64,000 nucleotides of DNA, taken from assembly GCF_900110865.1 (NCBI RefSeq), contig NZ_FOFD01000006.1, forward strand, positions 62,001-126,000, in the 5' to 3' direction. How positions within the stretch are numbered: the first letter of the stretch is position 1; each line of letters starts with the position of its first letter. The notes below the pieces were generated by a model. It was not told the DNA's origin. It saw nothing but the letters and a program-made list of their open reading frames with translations, and searched no databases. The position numbers were made by a program, and so were the translations under genes. Shown here piece after piece: positions 16,737 to 25,857 of this stretch. The DNA is from Natrinema salaciae (lineage in GTDB: Archaea; Halobacteriota; Halobacteria; Halobacteriales; Natrialbaceae).

Positions 16737-17708
16737 ATGGCCGCGGCGGCCGTGGATAGCAGTATGCTCGACGACCCTCCCGACATCGGCCCTGACAGAA
16801 AGTGGCCCGACGACTGGTCTCCAGAGGAACGCGTCGAAGCAATCGCCGATATGCTACACCAGCCTCGGGACGCCGACTGGGTCGCCGCCGAGGCTGACGT
16901 TGACCCCGCGTTCGCTCGCTCGATGCTTGCCGAACTGGCCGAGTTAGATGATACATTCATCCGCGTCGACGAAGGATACTGTTGGGACGAACGAAAACTG
17001 CGCCAGCAGAAGCGTGAACATCTCGCGGAGAAACCAGCCGCCGAACTGCGCGAGGAACTGAACCGAATCAACGACGAAATCGCCGGGTGGCGCGACCAGT
17101 TCGACGCCGACAGCCCCGACGAGGTCGATGACTCTCGAGTCGCGTATGACTGGCGCCACTCTCGCTACCTGCGGAGGATGATTCGCGGTCTGCTCGCAGA
17201 CGATGCATTCCTCAAGGCCGTTGGTGCCGTCGCGTGCGGCTATGAGTCGCTGCCCGAAGCCGCCGACAGACGAGGGGTCGACGCAGAAGACGTCGCCCGC
17301 GCTCTCAGCCGCCACCAGCACCGTGAGGATTACTCGGGTCGGCTCTGGGCAGATCGTCGATCCGACGACACGGACGACATCAACGAGCAACCAGACTACT
17401 CAGACACACGGTGGTCGGATGATGACAGCACGCTCGACGTGCGGTCAGCGGAGGAGATTGCGCGAGCGAACGGCGTTGACGTTGAGGTCGTCGAGGAATC
17501 CATCGAGGCGATGTCGGAGCAGGAGCAGGCAATAATCGATGACCGTATCGAGGAGATTGAGGACGACACTCGCCACCACTCAACCGAAGATGTCGCTGAC
17601 GATCTCGGGATAGACCTCGGCGATCGCGTCACGGAACTCGATAACGAGGAAGCACTCGAAGACATCAACGACCTTCTCGATGATCTCCCGGACGAGGAGA
17701 AAGGCTGA
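16737..17708 (+). CDS. Winged-helix-type regulator with long acidic C-terminus
   Basis: 323 aa. Residues about 26-60 (WSPEERVEAIADMLHQPRDA, then DWVAAEADVDPAFARSM) match the N-terminal helix-turn-helix of many haloarchaeal winged-helix regulators. A coiled-coil follows (EELNRINDEIAGWRDQF). A second HTH-like segment near residue 165 (YESLPEAADRRGVDAEDVAR) and a third near 245 (RSAEEIARANGVDVEVVEES) suggest several DNA-binding units, like a sigma-type or replication-control protein. The start at 16737 could instead be ATG 16764. It lies just upstream of the origin-like repeats. Confidence 0.65.
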   Translation: MAAAAVDSSMLDDPPDIGPDRKWPDDWSPEERVEAIADMLHQPRDADWVAAEADVDPAFARSMLAELAELDDTFIRVDEGYCWDERKLRQQKREHLAEKPAAELREELNRINDEIAGWRDQFDADSPDEVDDSRVAYDWRHSRYLRRMIRGLLADDAFLKAVGAVACGYESLPEAADRRGVDAEDVARALSRHQHREDYSGRLWADRRSDDTDDINEQPDYSDTRWSDDDSTLDVRSAEEIARANGVDVEVVEESIEAMSEQEQAIIDDRIEEIEDDTRHHSTEDVADDLGIDLGDRVTELDNEEALEDINDLLDDLPDEEKG

Positions 17709-17752
17709 ATCAGACACGATGACTATCTGCTGCTGGCGAAGACGCGATACCC

Positions 17753-18014
17753 CACACCCCCTCGAGTTCCGATGTAAACCGCCCCACTGAACGGCGACCC
17801 TCGGTTACGCATACACACCCCTCGGTTCCAATGAACGAGCCGGGGACACCTCACTTCTTGAATGTAAAACCAGCAGATAGAGAACCTCACACCCCCCTTG
17901 ACTTCCGATGTGAAATCACCCTACGGAACGTCGATTTCCGATCACACGCACACACCCCTCGGTTCCGATGAACGGATCGGAGGGAGACACCCCACCTCTT
18001 GAATGTAAAACCAG
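17753..18014 (+). repeat. Tandem array of four ORB-like repeats in two ~138-bp units
   Basis: Copies of a motif of the form CACACCCCTCGGTTCCGATG occur at 17753-17778, 17814-17836, 17888-17915 and 17951-17973. Each pair is followed by a second conserved block (GACACC..., TTGAATGTAAAACCAG) at 17845-17873 and 17986-18014. Spacings of 135, 137 and 141 bases define an imperfect tandem duplication. Read on the minus strand the motif is TTCATCGGAACCGAGGGGTG, which resembles the haloarchaeal origin recognition box bound by Orc1/Cdc6, including its G-string. Confidence 0.7.
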
Positions 18015-18036
18015 AAAATACGGAGCCTACAAGCCC

Positions 18037-18798
18037 TCAATCCTCTCCCCACGTCCACTCTCGGAACTTCCGACTGACCTTCTCGTGCCGCTTCTCATCT
18101 GGGCCATTCCTCGCTACAACGCTACGGATTTTGCCCCGCACGTCCATCCACGGTAACTGCTGTCCGTCATCGTGGTCTCGAGCGTTAGTGATCCAACTGC
18201 CGACTGTCCACGCCCACGCCTCCTCTGCGATTTTCTTCGTCTTCTTCGACCGCTCTTCGTTTGCCTCTACCCTCTTACCCAACTCCTTGACTTTCTCACG
18301 GAGTTCCTCGTTCTCCTTTTCCAACTCCTTCACGCGTTCACGCCACTGTCCGAACTCGGACTTGAGGTTACCACGCTCATCCTCTGCTTCATCTTCGACA
18401 GCCTCAACTGATTCTTCGAGGTCGGATTGGTTGTCCCGAATCTCGTCGAGGAGATCGCGGACAAGACCCATTTCCTTATTCATCTCTCGGGCGGCATCGA
18501 GCACCTCTTCTCGGAGTGCGTAATGTGCGAGGTCACTCCACTGGTCGCTCACGTACCGGTGTCCCTCTGTTGTGAGCTTGAACACTCGAACGTCATTACC
18601 AGCGTGCGGGCGCGTTCCGCACTGCTTGACGAGCCCTGCGGGTGCGAGCCACTCGTCGATTCTGTGCTTGATGAGACGCGGCTTCCCACCGGTCATCTCT
18701 TTCAAATCGGTCGTACTACATCGACCGCGTTTGAACAGCGCAGTAAGTGTCTTCTCAGCGAGGAGATCCATTTTCTCCGGTTCCTCGTACCTCGCCAT
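18037..18798 (-). CDS. Winged-helix plus coiled-coil protein, possible replication protein
   Basis: 253 aa. Residues 1-85 form a winged helix (LLAEKTLTALFKRGRCSTTD then LKEMTGGKPRLIKHRIDEWL). Residues about 95-190 form a long coiled coil (VKELEKENEELREKVKELGK), followed by a basic tail. It is flanked by ORB-like repeats in opposite orientation (17753-18014 and 19162-19272). This is the typical layout of a haloarchaeal plasmid or proviral origin with its initiator or control gene. Role as initiator, repressor or partition factor is inferred from position only. Confidence 0.7.
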   Translation of the reverse strand: MARYEEPEKMDLLAEKTLTALFKRGRCSTTDLKEMTGGKPRLIKHRIDEWLAPAGLVKQCGTRPHAGNDVRVFKLTTEGHRYVSDQWSDLAHYALREEVLDAAREMNKEMGLVRDLLDEIRDNQSDLEESVEAVEDEAEDERGNLKSEFGQWRERVKELEKENEELREKVKELGKRVEANEERSKKTKKIAEEAWAWTVGSWITNARDHDDGQQLPWMDVRGKIRSVVARNGPDEKRHEKVSRKFREWTWGED

Positions 18799-19161
18799 AT
18801 TCGTATTGTTTAGTTGTCACTAAAGCGGTAAGAACCCCTCGGGACAGGGGTGGGAATGTTCGGCCTTAGGCGGAATATTTCGGGGGTTGATTCTGAGGGT
18901 ATTCGGCCTAACCGGAACGCCGTCCGAATACCGCATGCGGGTACCCCTTCCAGTAGTTGCTCCCGGGACGCATGCCCCATCGAAGCGACAAGGGGCGCTC
19001 AGCCGCCGCGCCCCTATGAACCCCCGGCACCAACGTGTTGGTGAGTTGTGAATTCTGGCAACGAGGGCTCCTGAGCAGACCTGAGAAGTTTTCCGAAGTA
19101 CAGACCCACAACGACGAGAGAATCATTCCTTGGCGGAGGAGTTTCCCCGCTACGAAGGCGA

Positions 19162-19272
19162 GTTTCATCAGAACCGAGGGGGGTGGGGGGTGTGTAAACT
19201 CCACCCGAACTAAGGGGGTCTCCATCGGTTTTGGCGGTGTCGAGCTTTCATTCAAGACTTGGGGTGTCCCCC
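19162..19272 (-). repeat. Inverted counterpart of the ORB-like array
   Basis: GTTTCATCAGAACCGAGGGG (19162 onward) is the ORB-like motif in the opposite orientation to the 17.8-kb array. The second conserved block recurs at 19245-19272 (CTTTCATTCAAGACTTGGGG onward). With the left array it brackets the 18037 gene. Confidence 0.65.
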
Positions 19273-19316
19273 GCGTTGCAACAAGATCACTCCTACTTCT
19301 TCCTAGATTGGATTCG

Positions 19317-19433
19317 TAAGTGACGTCGGTAATCTTGGTATCACTTAGTACGCCAGAAACGAACACAACGTAAGTGATCTCACGAGTGATCACCCAGTTC
19401 ACCATACAACAGCTATACTTTAGAGGAGATCAC
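19317..19433. promoter_or_regulatory. Operator-like half-site cluster
   Basis: TAAGTGA at 19317-19323 and 19371-19377, inverted as TCACTTA at 19341-19347; the palindrome GTGATCAC at 19386-19393; and GTGATCTC (19374-19381) facing GAGATCAC (19426-19433). The sites lie 130-250 bases upstream of the 19564 gene and near the origin-like repeats, so a repressor or copy-control protein may bind here. Confidence 0.4.
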
Positions 19434-19534
19434 GATCCATCTTGTACACATTCTCAGATTGGATTCCCCGGTATCTGTCTCTCTCACCCTTGAAACTCCC
19501 GGTTTCTGGAGTAGCAGATTATCGCACGAACCCC

Positions 19535-19542
19535 TTTATATA
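19535..19542 (+). promoter_or_regulatory. TATA element of the 19564 gene
   Basis: TTTATATA is centred about 26 bases before the ATG at 19564, as expected for a leaderless haloarchaeal transcript. It decides the start against upstream in-frame codons. Confidence 0.6.
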
Positions 19543-19563
19543 CGCACTCATACATCGGTTTGC

Positions 19564-20154
19564 ATGTCGACCACGGCTGATTCCCCGAGTGACGCACGGC
19601 TGCGACACATCAAGACGCGACTCGAGGACATGGTGGCACGGATGTGGACTCCCCACCGAGAAGAACAAGAGTTGGAGCCGTTGGAGGTCGGAATCTCTGA
19701 CGACCGAGCGTACGTGGGGTACGTCGGGAAACTCGATTGTCGGCTCCTCCAAGATGACGTGATTCGGACGTTTGACGACGGGTATTATCAGTTCAACTGG
19801 TGGCACACCGGAGAAGCAGATGGTGACGGCATCAGTGTGAAACCCATCACTGCCGAGGAATACTACGATGTCCCCAGAGGGATGGACGCAAGAAAGGCGG
19901 GAGTCATTGAGGCCTGCGAGGAAACGGGAGTCCATGTCCCGCACATCCAGACAAAGATGAAGTCCACGTGGCTGCAGCACTTCGAGAGTCGCGAGGAGGC
20001 AGAACGCAACTTGTCGGTGCTTCGGGAACCGATTGAGAAGCAGTACGAGAAGTACAACACCGACATCAAGAAATTCGAGATTCGTGAGTTCGGCGGGCAC
20101 CGCGACTACCTGCAGGATGAGTCGTGGTACAGCATTATCATTCACCTCAACTGA
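19564..20154 (+). CDS. Hypothetical protein, paralogue of the 7950-8531 product
   Basis: 196 aa from ATG 19564, chosen because a TATA box lies 26 bases upstream and because MSTTADSPSDARLRHIKTRL then aligns with the N-terminus of the 7950 protein. Collinear similarity runs to the last residues (SWYSIIIHLN). Acidic, soluble, no known motif. It ends 57 bases before the AddB-like gene on the same strand and could share its regulation or function. Confidence 0.8.
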   Translation: MSTTADSPSDARLRHIKTRLEDMVARMWTPHREEQELEPLEVGISDDRAYVGYVGKLDCRLLQDDVIRTFDDGYYQFNWWHTGEADGDGISVKPITAEEYYDVPRGMDARKAGVIEACEETGVHVPHIQTKMKSTWLQHFESREEAERNLSVLREPIEKQYEKYNTDIKKFEIREFGGHRDYLQDESWYSIIIHLN

Positions 20155-20211
20155 CGGCCAGTATCGATACCCTTACTGAACCTTTTTGAGATATAAGCGA
20201 AGAGTACCGTT

Positions 20212-22782
20212 GTGTCATTCAAACGGTCTCGTTCTATCGACTCTCTCTATGACGCTGTTGCAGACTACGATCTGGTTTTGACGACTGATGCGCCACTCAG
20301 TCATGCCCTGAATCGCCGACTCGATCGTCCACACCTCGGTCGCTTCGCGGCCACCCCACGGATGCTCGCGTCCGGCGAGTTTGACCCGCAAGACGATCGA
20401 AATCTGTTTTTGCGTCTCATCGACGAAACGGATCTGAGTTACAAGCACGCCGCCTATCTCCTCGAGAACATTCTCGGTTGTTGGGAGGAAACTGGAGACC
20501 TGCGCGCGATTCTCGACTACGACCGATTCGATAGCGAGGAGACGCGTCAAGCTATTTCGGTAATCGAGTCCGCCGAGAGTTCCCATCGAGACCTCGCCGA
20601 GTATCGCATCGAGGATGGAACGTCGGTCGCGGTCATCGGCGAGAAGCAGTTCACGGCGCTCGACAAGTCGGTACTCCCGGACTCCTACGACGCGATCGAT
20701 CCGTTTGCTGACGACGAGTTCGACCTGCCGGAGTTTCACGTCTTCGACGGCCCGACCGCGATCGTCGACGCCATCGTCGAAAACGTCTCGCCGGACACCG
20801 CCGACGACGTCGCCATCATCATGGACAGCGGCGGGGAGTATCCCGCCCTCGTCGAATCCGCGTTCGAGGCGGCTGGCATCCCTTTCTACGGCGGGCCGGG
20901 ATTCACCGACGACGAGACCATCCGTACGTACCTCCGGTTGCTGCGCACGGCGCACAGCGATTCGCGGGCACGCGTCAGCGACGTTCGACCGATCCTCACC
21001 CATCTCGGTCGTCCGCCATCCGTCGTCGACGACGAGAAGTTCCTCCACGAACTCGACCACGAGGATCTCCGTCCACTGCAAGAGTTTTGTCGCACCATCG
21101 ACGACGACACGTTTGGCGAGACGGTGGCCATGTTCGAAGACTGGAGTGGGAAGACGCTGGACGCGTTCCACGAGGAACTGCGGGTACTCGGACTACACGA
21201 TGATCGGGTGACGAGCGACTCGATCGATGACCTCGAGTTCTACCTCCAGTCGTTCGACGTGCCTGTCGACCGCGACGACTCGGGCGTACTGCTGGCCGAT
21301 GCCACCGCCGCGGCCTACGTCGACCGTCCGGTCGTGTTCTACCTCGGGATGGATGTGGACTGGACGCATCGGATTCTTGACCGCCCGTGGATCGACGCCG
21401 ACGCGAAGGACGAGCAGTACCTTCGACAGTTCCAAATTCTCCTCCAGAACGGTCGCGACCAGTACTATCTGGTACAGGAGACGAGCGCCGGCCAGCCCGT
21501 CACACCGTGTCTCTACTTCCACGACCTCCTCGACGACGACTTCGAGACGATCGGAGACCTGCCGCATATCCCCCACACTCGCCTCAGTAGTAACGGCGAC
21601 TCCGGCTTCGAGAAGGAGGATGTCGATGTCGCGCCAAGCGAGATCGATGTAGTCAGCCAGTCGAGCCTGAACACGTTCGTCAACTGCCCGCGGGACTACT
21701 ACTTCGACAGGATCGTCGACAACCCCGACCGAGACTACTTCCAGAAGGGGAATCTCTTCCACGACTACGCCGAGTTCTACGTCAATTACCCCGATGTAGT
21801 CGAAGGCGCCGACCGCTCGGAGCTGGTCGATCTGATGCTGGCGGAGATGCGACCATACATCCCCGATGTTGAACTGGAACCGCTGGAGTCCGAGTTCGAA
21901 ATCGGCCTCGACACGATCGAGGAGTTCGTCGCCGCTGATCCACCTACCGACCGGGAGTACAGCCACTACGAACAGAAGGAGGGAGACAACTTCTTCGCCG
22001 ACCACTTCGAGAAGTCGATCGACTCACCCATCACCGAACGGTGGTTCGAGAATCCCCAACTCGGCGGCAAGGGCAAAGTTGACCTGATACACGCGCCGGA
22101 AACGCTCCTTGACTACAAGAGCGGCGGCCGCAAGTCGGCGTCCAAGGTCGTCTCACGGTCGGACATCGAAGAGATTAGCGACGAGCCCGACTTCCAAGCA
22201 CTGCTCTACCTCGCCCACCATCGGCAGGAGCATCCGGATGAGCGCCTCGAGTTCGTCTTCTTCCACTTTCTGGAATTGGTCGACGATGTCGTCGCCGGAG
22301 AGCCGGATCTCGAGGATGCACTCGTCCGAGTCACCTACCACCCGATGCCGTTCGGAACGTATGCCGGCAGTCGCGAGGCATTCGATGCGCTCTGCGATGG
22401 CGTCGCGGAGAGCAACGACCGGCGGAAGACGCTGGAGCGGTTGGGGTACGACGCGTACGTATCCTTCTTCCAGCGATACGACTTCCCAGAGACCGACGAC
22501 ACCGACGAACTGCTCGCCACCGACTTCGCGGCCCGCTTCACCGAGTACGCAAAAGCGGAGGTCGGAGACTACGTCTACGTCGAAGACGGTACCGAGAGCG
22601 CGCTCAAGAAGCTCGTGCGGATTCGCGGTCGCAACTACTTCGAGGGCGAGGTCGACGCCTTCGAGGACTTTCTCGACGCACAGGTCGACCGTATCAACCA
22701 GTATCGCGCGTCGCAGTTCCCCGTCGGGGAACCGAACTTCGACCGAGTCACCCATCACGACCTGATCCGAACCGATGACTGA
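20212..22782 (+). CDS. AddB-like inactivated helicase with PD-(D/E)XK nuclease
   Basis: 856 aa with a GTG start. There is no Walker A, as expected for an AddB-type inactivated helicase fold. Middle blocks such as DDVAIIMDSGGEYPALVESA match the UvrD-like scaffold. The C-terminal nuclease shows SLNTFVNCPRDYYF near 483 and GKGKVDLIHAPETLLDYKSG near 622, with D and DxK catalytic residues. Only one of the Cys typical of AddB Fe-S clusters is obvious, so the cluster may be missing. Its stop overlaps the AddA-like start (ATGACTGA), so the two form an operon and probably a heterodimeric end-processing nuclease. Confidence 0.8.
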   Translation: MSFKRSRSIDSLYDAVADYDLVLTTDAPLSHALNRRLDRPHLGRFAATPRMLASGEFDPQDDRNLFLRLIDETDLSYKHAAYLLENILGCWEETGDLRAILDYDRFDSEETRQAISVIESAESSHRDLAEYRIEDGTSVAVIGEKQFTALDKSVLPDSYDAIDPFADDEFDLPEFHVFDGPTAIVDAIVENVSPDTADDVAIIMDSGGEYPALVESAFEAAGIPFYGGPGFTDDETIRTYLRLLRTAHSDSRARVSDVRPILTHLGRPPSVVDDEKFLHELDHEDLRPLQEFCRTIDDDTFGETVAMFEDWSGKTLDAFHEELRVLGLHDDRVTSDSIDDLEFYLQSFDVPVDRDDSGVLLADATAAAYVDRPVVFYLGMDVDWTHRILDRPWIDADAKDEQYLRQFQILLQNGRDQYYLVQETSAGQPVTPCLYFHDLLDDDFETIGDLPHIPHTRLSSNGDSGFEKEDVDVAPSEIDVVSQSSLNTFVNCPRDYYFDRIVDNPDRDYFQKGNLFHDYAEFYVNYPDVVEGADRSELVDLMLAEMRPYIPDVELEPLESEFEIGLDTIEEFVAADPPTDREYSHYEQKEGDNFFADHFEKSIDSPITERWFENPQLGGKGKVDLIHAPETLLDYKSGGRKSASKVVSRSDIEEISDEPDFQALLYLAHHRQEHPDERLEFVFFHFLELVDDVVAGEPDLEDALVRVTYHPMPFGTYAGSREAFDALCDGVAESNDRRKTLERLGYDAYVSFFQRYDFPETDDTDELLATDFAARFTEYAKAEVGDYVYVEDGTESALKKLVRIRGRNYFEGEVDAFEDFLDAQVDRINQYRASQFPVGEPNFDRVTHHDLIRTDD

Positions 22783-25654
22783 GTACGAGCCAAACGAGCG
22801 ACAGCAAGAACTGATTGACGCGACGAGCGGCATCCACGTCGTCGACGCCGGCGCCGGAACTGGCAAGACCTTCACCATCACTCGCCGCTACGCGAACCTC
22901 CTCGAACAGGGAGACGTCGAACCAGAGGACATCCTCCTGATCACATTCACGAACAACGCTGCGGGCGAGATGAAGGAACGCGTCGTGGCCAACTGCGACT
23001 ACTCGATGTCCGCGTTACGGGACGCACCCATCAACACGTTCCACGGGTACTGCCACGACCTGCTCATCCGCCACGGGTTCGACGCGCCGACGCGTCTCGG
23101 CATCGACGACCGAATCACGTCGTCGACGCAGCTCCTCGAGAACGAAGTCATCGAGGAAGATCGCTTCCGCGAGTTCCTCGACCAGTTCATCGAGGCACAT
23201 CCCGAGTATCACGACTACTTCAGGACGCTCAACAACGCGACATCGCTCCTCGATCTGATTAAGGAGCTCGCCGCCAAGGGAGTGTTCCCGACCGACGAGG
23301 GCTGGTTCCGCGATGGTGAGTCCTTCCTCGATGGCGACTACGAGGAGTTCAAGACGCTCTTCGATGAGGCCAACGAGCCGAACGAGGGCGCGAACGGCGC
23401 GACTCAATCGGACTTGCGCGACGGTCTGAGCGGGTTCGAGCGCGATCGCTGCTACGAGCCAGACGCCCCTAGCGAGAACGACCTCCGGGACGGCTATCCG
23501 CAAATCGACGACGCGTGGGCCAGTCGAGCGTTTGACGAAGATCGTGACAACCTGAAGGCGTTCGTCCACGACGTCTACCTCGAGTACATCGCGTTCGCGC
23601 TCCAGCGGAACTACCTGAACTTCAGTTTCCTGCTGATGTTCACCTTCGCGATGCTCTGCGAGGATCACTCGCTGCGGGAGTCGGTTCAGTTCGACCACGT
23701 GCTCGTCGACGAGTTTCAGGACACGAGCGAGATTCAGTTCAAACTCGCGCTATTGCTCACGGGCACGGATAACCTCTGTGTCGTCGGCGACTGGAAGCAG
23801 AGCATCTACGGGTTCCAGTACGCATCGGTCGACAACATCCGACGCTTCGAGGAGCGTCTCCAGACCTACAAGCGGGAGCTCAATGGCGACTACGTGCGGG
23901 TCGACTTCCCGGTCGACGACGTGAACGAGATCTCGCTGGTCGAGAACTACCGCTCGACACAGTCCATCCTCGATTTCTCCGAACATAGCCTCACGCTGCC
24001 CGCGACGGGAAGCGAGGAGATCGGCCCGGAGATACAGGACGACATCACATCGCTAGCAGCGATAACTGAACACGACCACAGCAACATCGAGGCGTTCACG
24101 TGCGATGACGAGCAGGAGGCGATTCTGACGCGGATACAGGAGATCGTTGGCAATCGCGAGTACGCCGTCGAGGACGATGGCGAACTTCGAGCGCCGACGT
24201 ACGACGACGTTGCGGTGTTGACCCGGACGCGTGACTTCGGGCGCGAGTTACAGGCGTGTGCCGCAGACTACGGGATTCCCGTGGCTTACGAAGGCGGCGT
24301 CGAGCTGTTCGGAACCGAGCAGTCGATTCTCCTGCTCGCGTGGCTACGCATCCTTGAACACGAGGACTCCAAGCGCGGCTGGGCAGTCGTCCTCGAAGAG
24401 GCTGGCTATACGCTTGACGAGGTGAAGCACGTCCTCGAGAACAGTACGTATCCCACGGGTATGGTCGAGTTCCGTGACCAGCTCGCGGAGGCGGAGACCA
24501 TCGGCGGAACCGCGCGACGGGTGTTCGATCGATACGGGTTCGACGACGCGTATGCGGATGGGCTCGTCTCGCTGTTACAGGGCACCTTCGACAGCACCCA
24601 CCACAACCGCGGAGACATCGTGCGATTCCTCGAACGGAGTCTCGACGCCGGTGCCACCCACGAGGTCGAGGACAACCCCGGCGGCGACTCGGTAACGGTG
24701 CAGACCATTCACGCCGCCAAGGGCCTCGAACATCCCATCGTCATCATGGCGAACATGAACCAGCACCGGTTCCCGCCGTCCGGTGGTGGCGCGGATCGGA
24801 TTCGGTACGAGGAGACGGTCGGTCTCCGACAGAGCAAGCGATACACCGATGCGCACGGTCGTCCCCATCTCTACGATAACTGGCGGTATCGGATTCTCTC
24901 GAAATGTCTGGGCCGAGAGTACGACGAGGAACGGAGGCTGCTGTACGTCGCCATCACGCGTGCAGAGAGCCACGTACTGTTCTCCGCCGGAGAGTCGCCG
25001 AGCCCGCTCTTCGAAAACCTCCCGCTCGAGCCGTCGACGGTCGAGCCGGACGTCGAGGCCGCCGCTGTTGGCGGGACGGAGCAGACGCAACTCCAGATTT
25101 CGGTACCGGTTCCTGAGACGCCGTCCGGCCAGTCCCCTCATTCGCTGATGGACGATCGCGTATTCAGCGACGTGGAGGACGGGAAGGGGATGGAGTTCGG
25201 TACACGCGTCCACGAGTTCGCCGAACGATACGCAGTGGGAGAGGCAGTCGAGCCTACCAGCCCCGACGAGCGAAACGTGCAGACGCTCCTCGATTCGCTG
25301 CCCGGCGAGTTCCGGGTTGAGGAGAACGTCTACCTCCCGTTGTCGGTTGATGGGCAGCAGGTGACGATCTCCGGAATCGTCGATCTGCTTCACGTGACCG
25401 ACGACTGGGTCGAAATCATGGACTACAAAACCGACCGTGGCCGCCACGCGGAAGCCGAGTACCGGAAGCAGTTGAGCGTCTACTACCATGTCGTCCGGCA
25501 GGAATACCCCGATCGCCGTGTCTCGACGAGCATCTACTATACCGCTGACGGCGAACGAGTCGAGATTGATCCGCTGCTACTGGAGGAACTCGGGGAACTT
25601 GTCGATGTCGACGAAACGCACGAAGAACGCGGGGAAGATCCCCTAATTCGGTGA
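22775..25654 (+). CDS. AddA/UvrD-like helicase with C-terminal PD-(D/E)XK nuclease
   Basis: 959 aa. SF1 motifs are complete: AGAGTGKTFT (residue 24), LITFTNNAAGEMKERV (motif Ia), VLVDEFQDTS (motif II, near 310), VVGDWKQSIYGFQY (III), ENYRSTQSILDF (IV), VTVQTIHAAKGLEHP (V, near 640) and LLYVAITRAESH (VI). The C-terminal nuclease carries GIVDLLHV and MDYKTDRG (near 868-886). It overlaps the AddB-like gene by 8 bases. Such pairs resect DNA ends in repair and degrade foreign DNA. Within this accessory region a defence or element-maintenance role is plausible. Confidence 0.88.
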   Translation: MTEYEPNERQQELIDATSGIHVVDAGAGTGKTFTITRRYANLLEQGDVEPEDILLITFTNNAAGEMKERVVANCDYSMSALRDAPINTFHGYCHDLLIRHGFDAPTRLGIDDRITSSTQLLENEVIEEDRFREFLDQFIEAHPEYHDYFRTLNNATSLLDLIKELAAKGVFPTDEGWFRDGESFLDGDYEEFKTLFDEANEPNEGANGATQSDLRDGLSGFERDRCYEPDAPSENDLRDGYPQIDDAWASRAFDEDRDNLKAFVHDVYLEYIAFALQRNYLNFSFLLMFTFAMLCEDHSLRESVQFDHVLVDEFQDTSEIQFKLALLLTGTDNLCVVGDWKQSIYGFQYASVDNIRRFEERLQTYKRELNGDYVRVDFPVDDVNEISLVENYRSTQSILDFSEHSLTLPATGSEEIGPEIQDDITSLAAITEHDHSNIEAFTCDDEQEAILTRIQEIVGNREYAVEDDGELRAPTYDDVAVLTRTRDFGRELQACAADYGIPVAYEGGVELFGTEQSILLLAWLRILEHEDSKRGWAVVLEEAGYTLDEVKHVLENSTYPTGMVEFRDQLAEAETIGGTARRVFDRYGFDDAYADGLVSLLQGTFDSTHHNRGDIVRFLERSLDAGATHEVEDNPGGDSVTVQTIHAAKGLEHPIVIMANMNQHRFPPSGGGADRIRYEETVGLRQSKRYTDAHGRPHLYDNWRYRILSKCLGREYDEERRLLYVAITRAESHVLFSAGESPSPLFENLPLEPSTVEPDVEAAAVGGTEQTQLQISVPVPETPSGQSPHSLMDDRVFSDVEDGKGMEFGTRVHEFAERYAVGEAVEPTSPDERNVQTLLDSLPGEFRVEENVYLPLSVDGQQVTISGIVDLLHVTDDWVEIMDYKTDRGRHAEAEYRKQLSVYYHVVRQEYPDRRVSTSIYYTADGERVEIDPLLLEELGELVDVDETHEERGEDPLIR

Positions 25655-25830
25655 GCACGTTCGTACGGCGCAGCTAACAACCAGCCATCGAAGTGTTCTC
25701 TCAGAGCAAAGCCCATCCCTCCTCTGTTAACACAACAAGATTATGTTATGTTAACAGGGCAATCCTCGACTATTCTACGAGAGAGTCTGGAAGAAGAGGC
25801 GTCGTCCAACGACCCCCTCGGTCTTAACCC

Positions 25831-25838
25831 TTTTATTA
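25831..25838 (+). promoter_or_regulatory. TATA element of the 25858 gene
   Basis: TTTTATTA lies about 24 bases before the GTG at 25858 and supports a leaderless GTG start. Confidence 0.5.
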
Positions 25839-25857
25839 GATACCCAGTTAACCGACG

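Larger units (their letters stand above)
18799..19563. other. 765-bp gene-free control region
   Basis: No convincing gene. From left it holds the promoter of the 18037 gene, two TTCGGCCTnA copies (near 18856 and 18902), a GC-rich stretch, the inverted ORB-like copy (19162-19185), a second conserved block (19245-19272), a cluster of TAAGTGA/GTGATCAC half-sites (19317-19433) and the TATA box for 19564. Confidence 0.5.

Noticed and set aside
17753-18014. CRISPR array
   Set aside because: Repeats are only four, unequal in spacing, imperfect and arranged in tandem pairs without uniform spacers; no cas genes are present. The ORB-like reading fits better.
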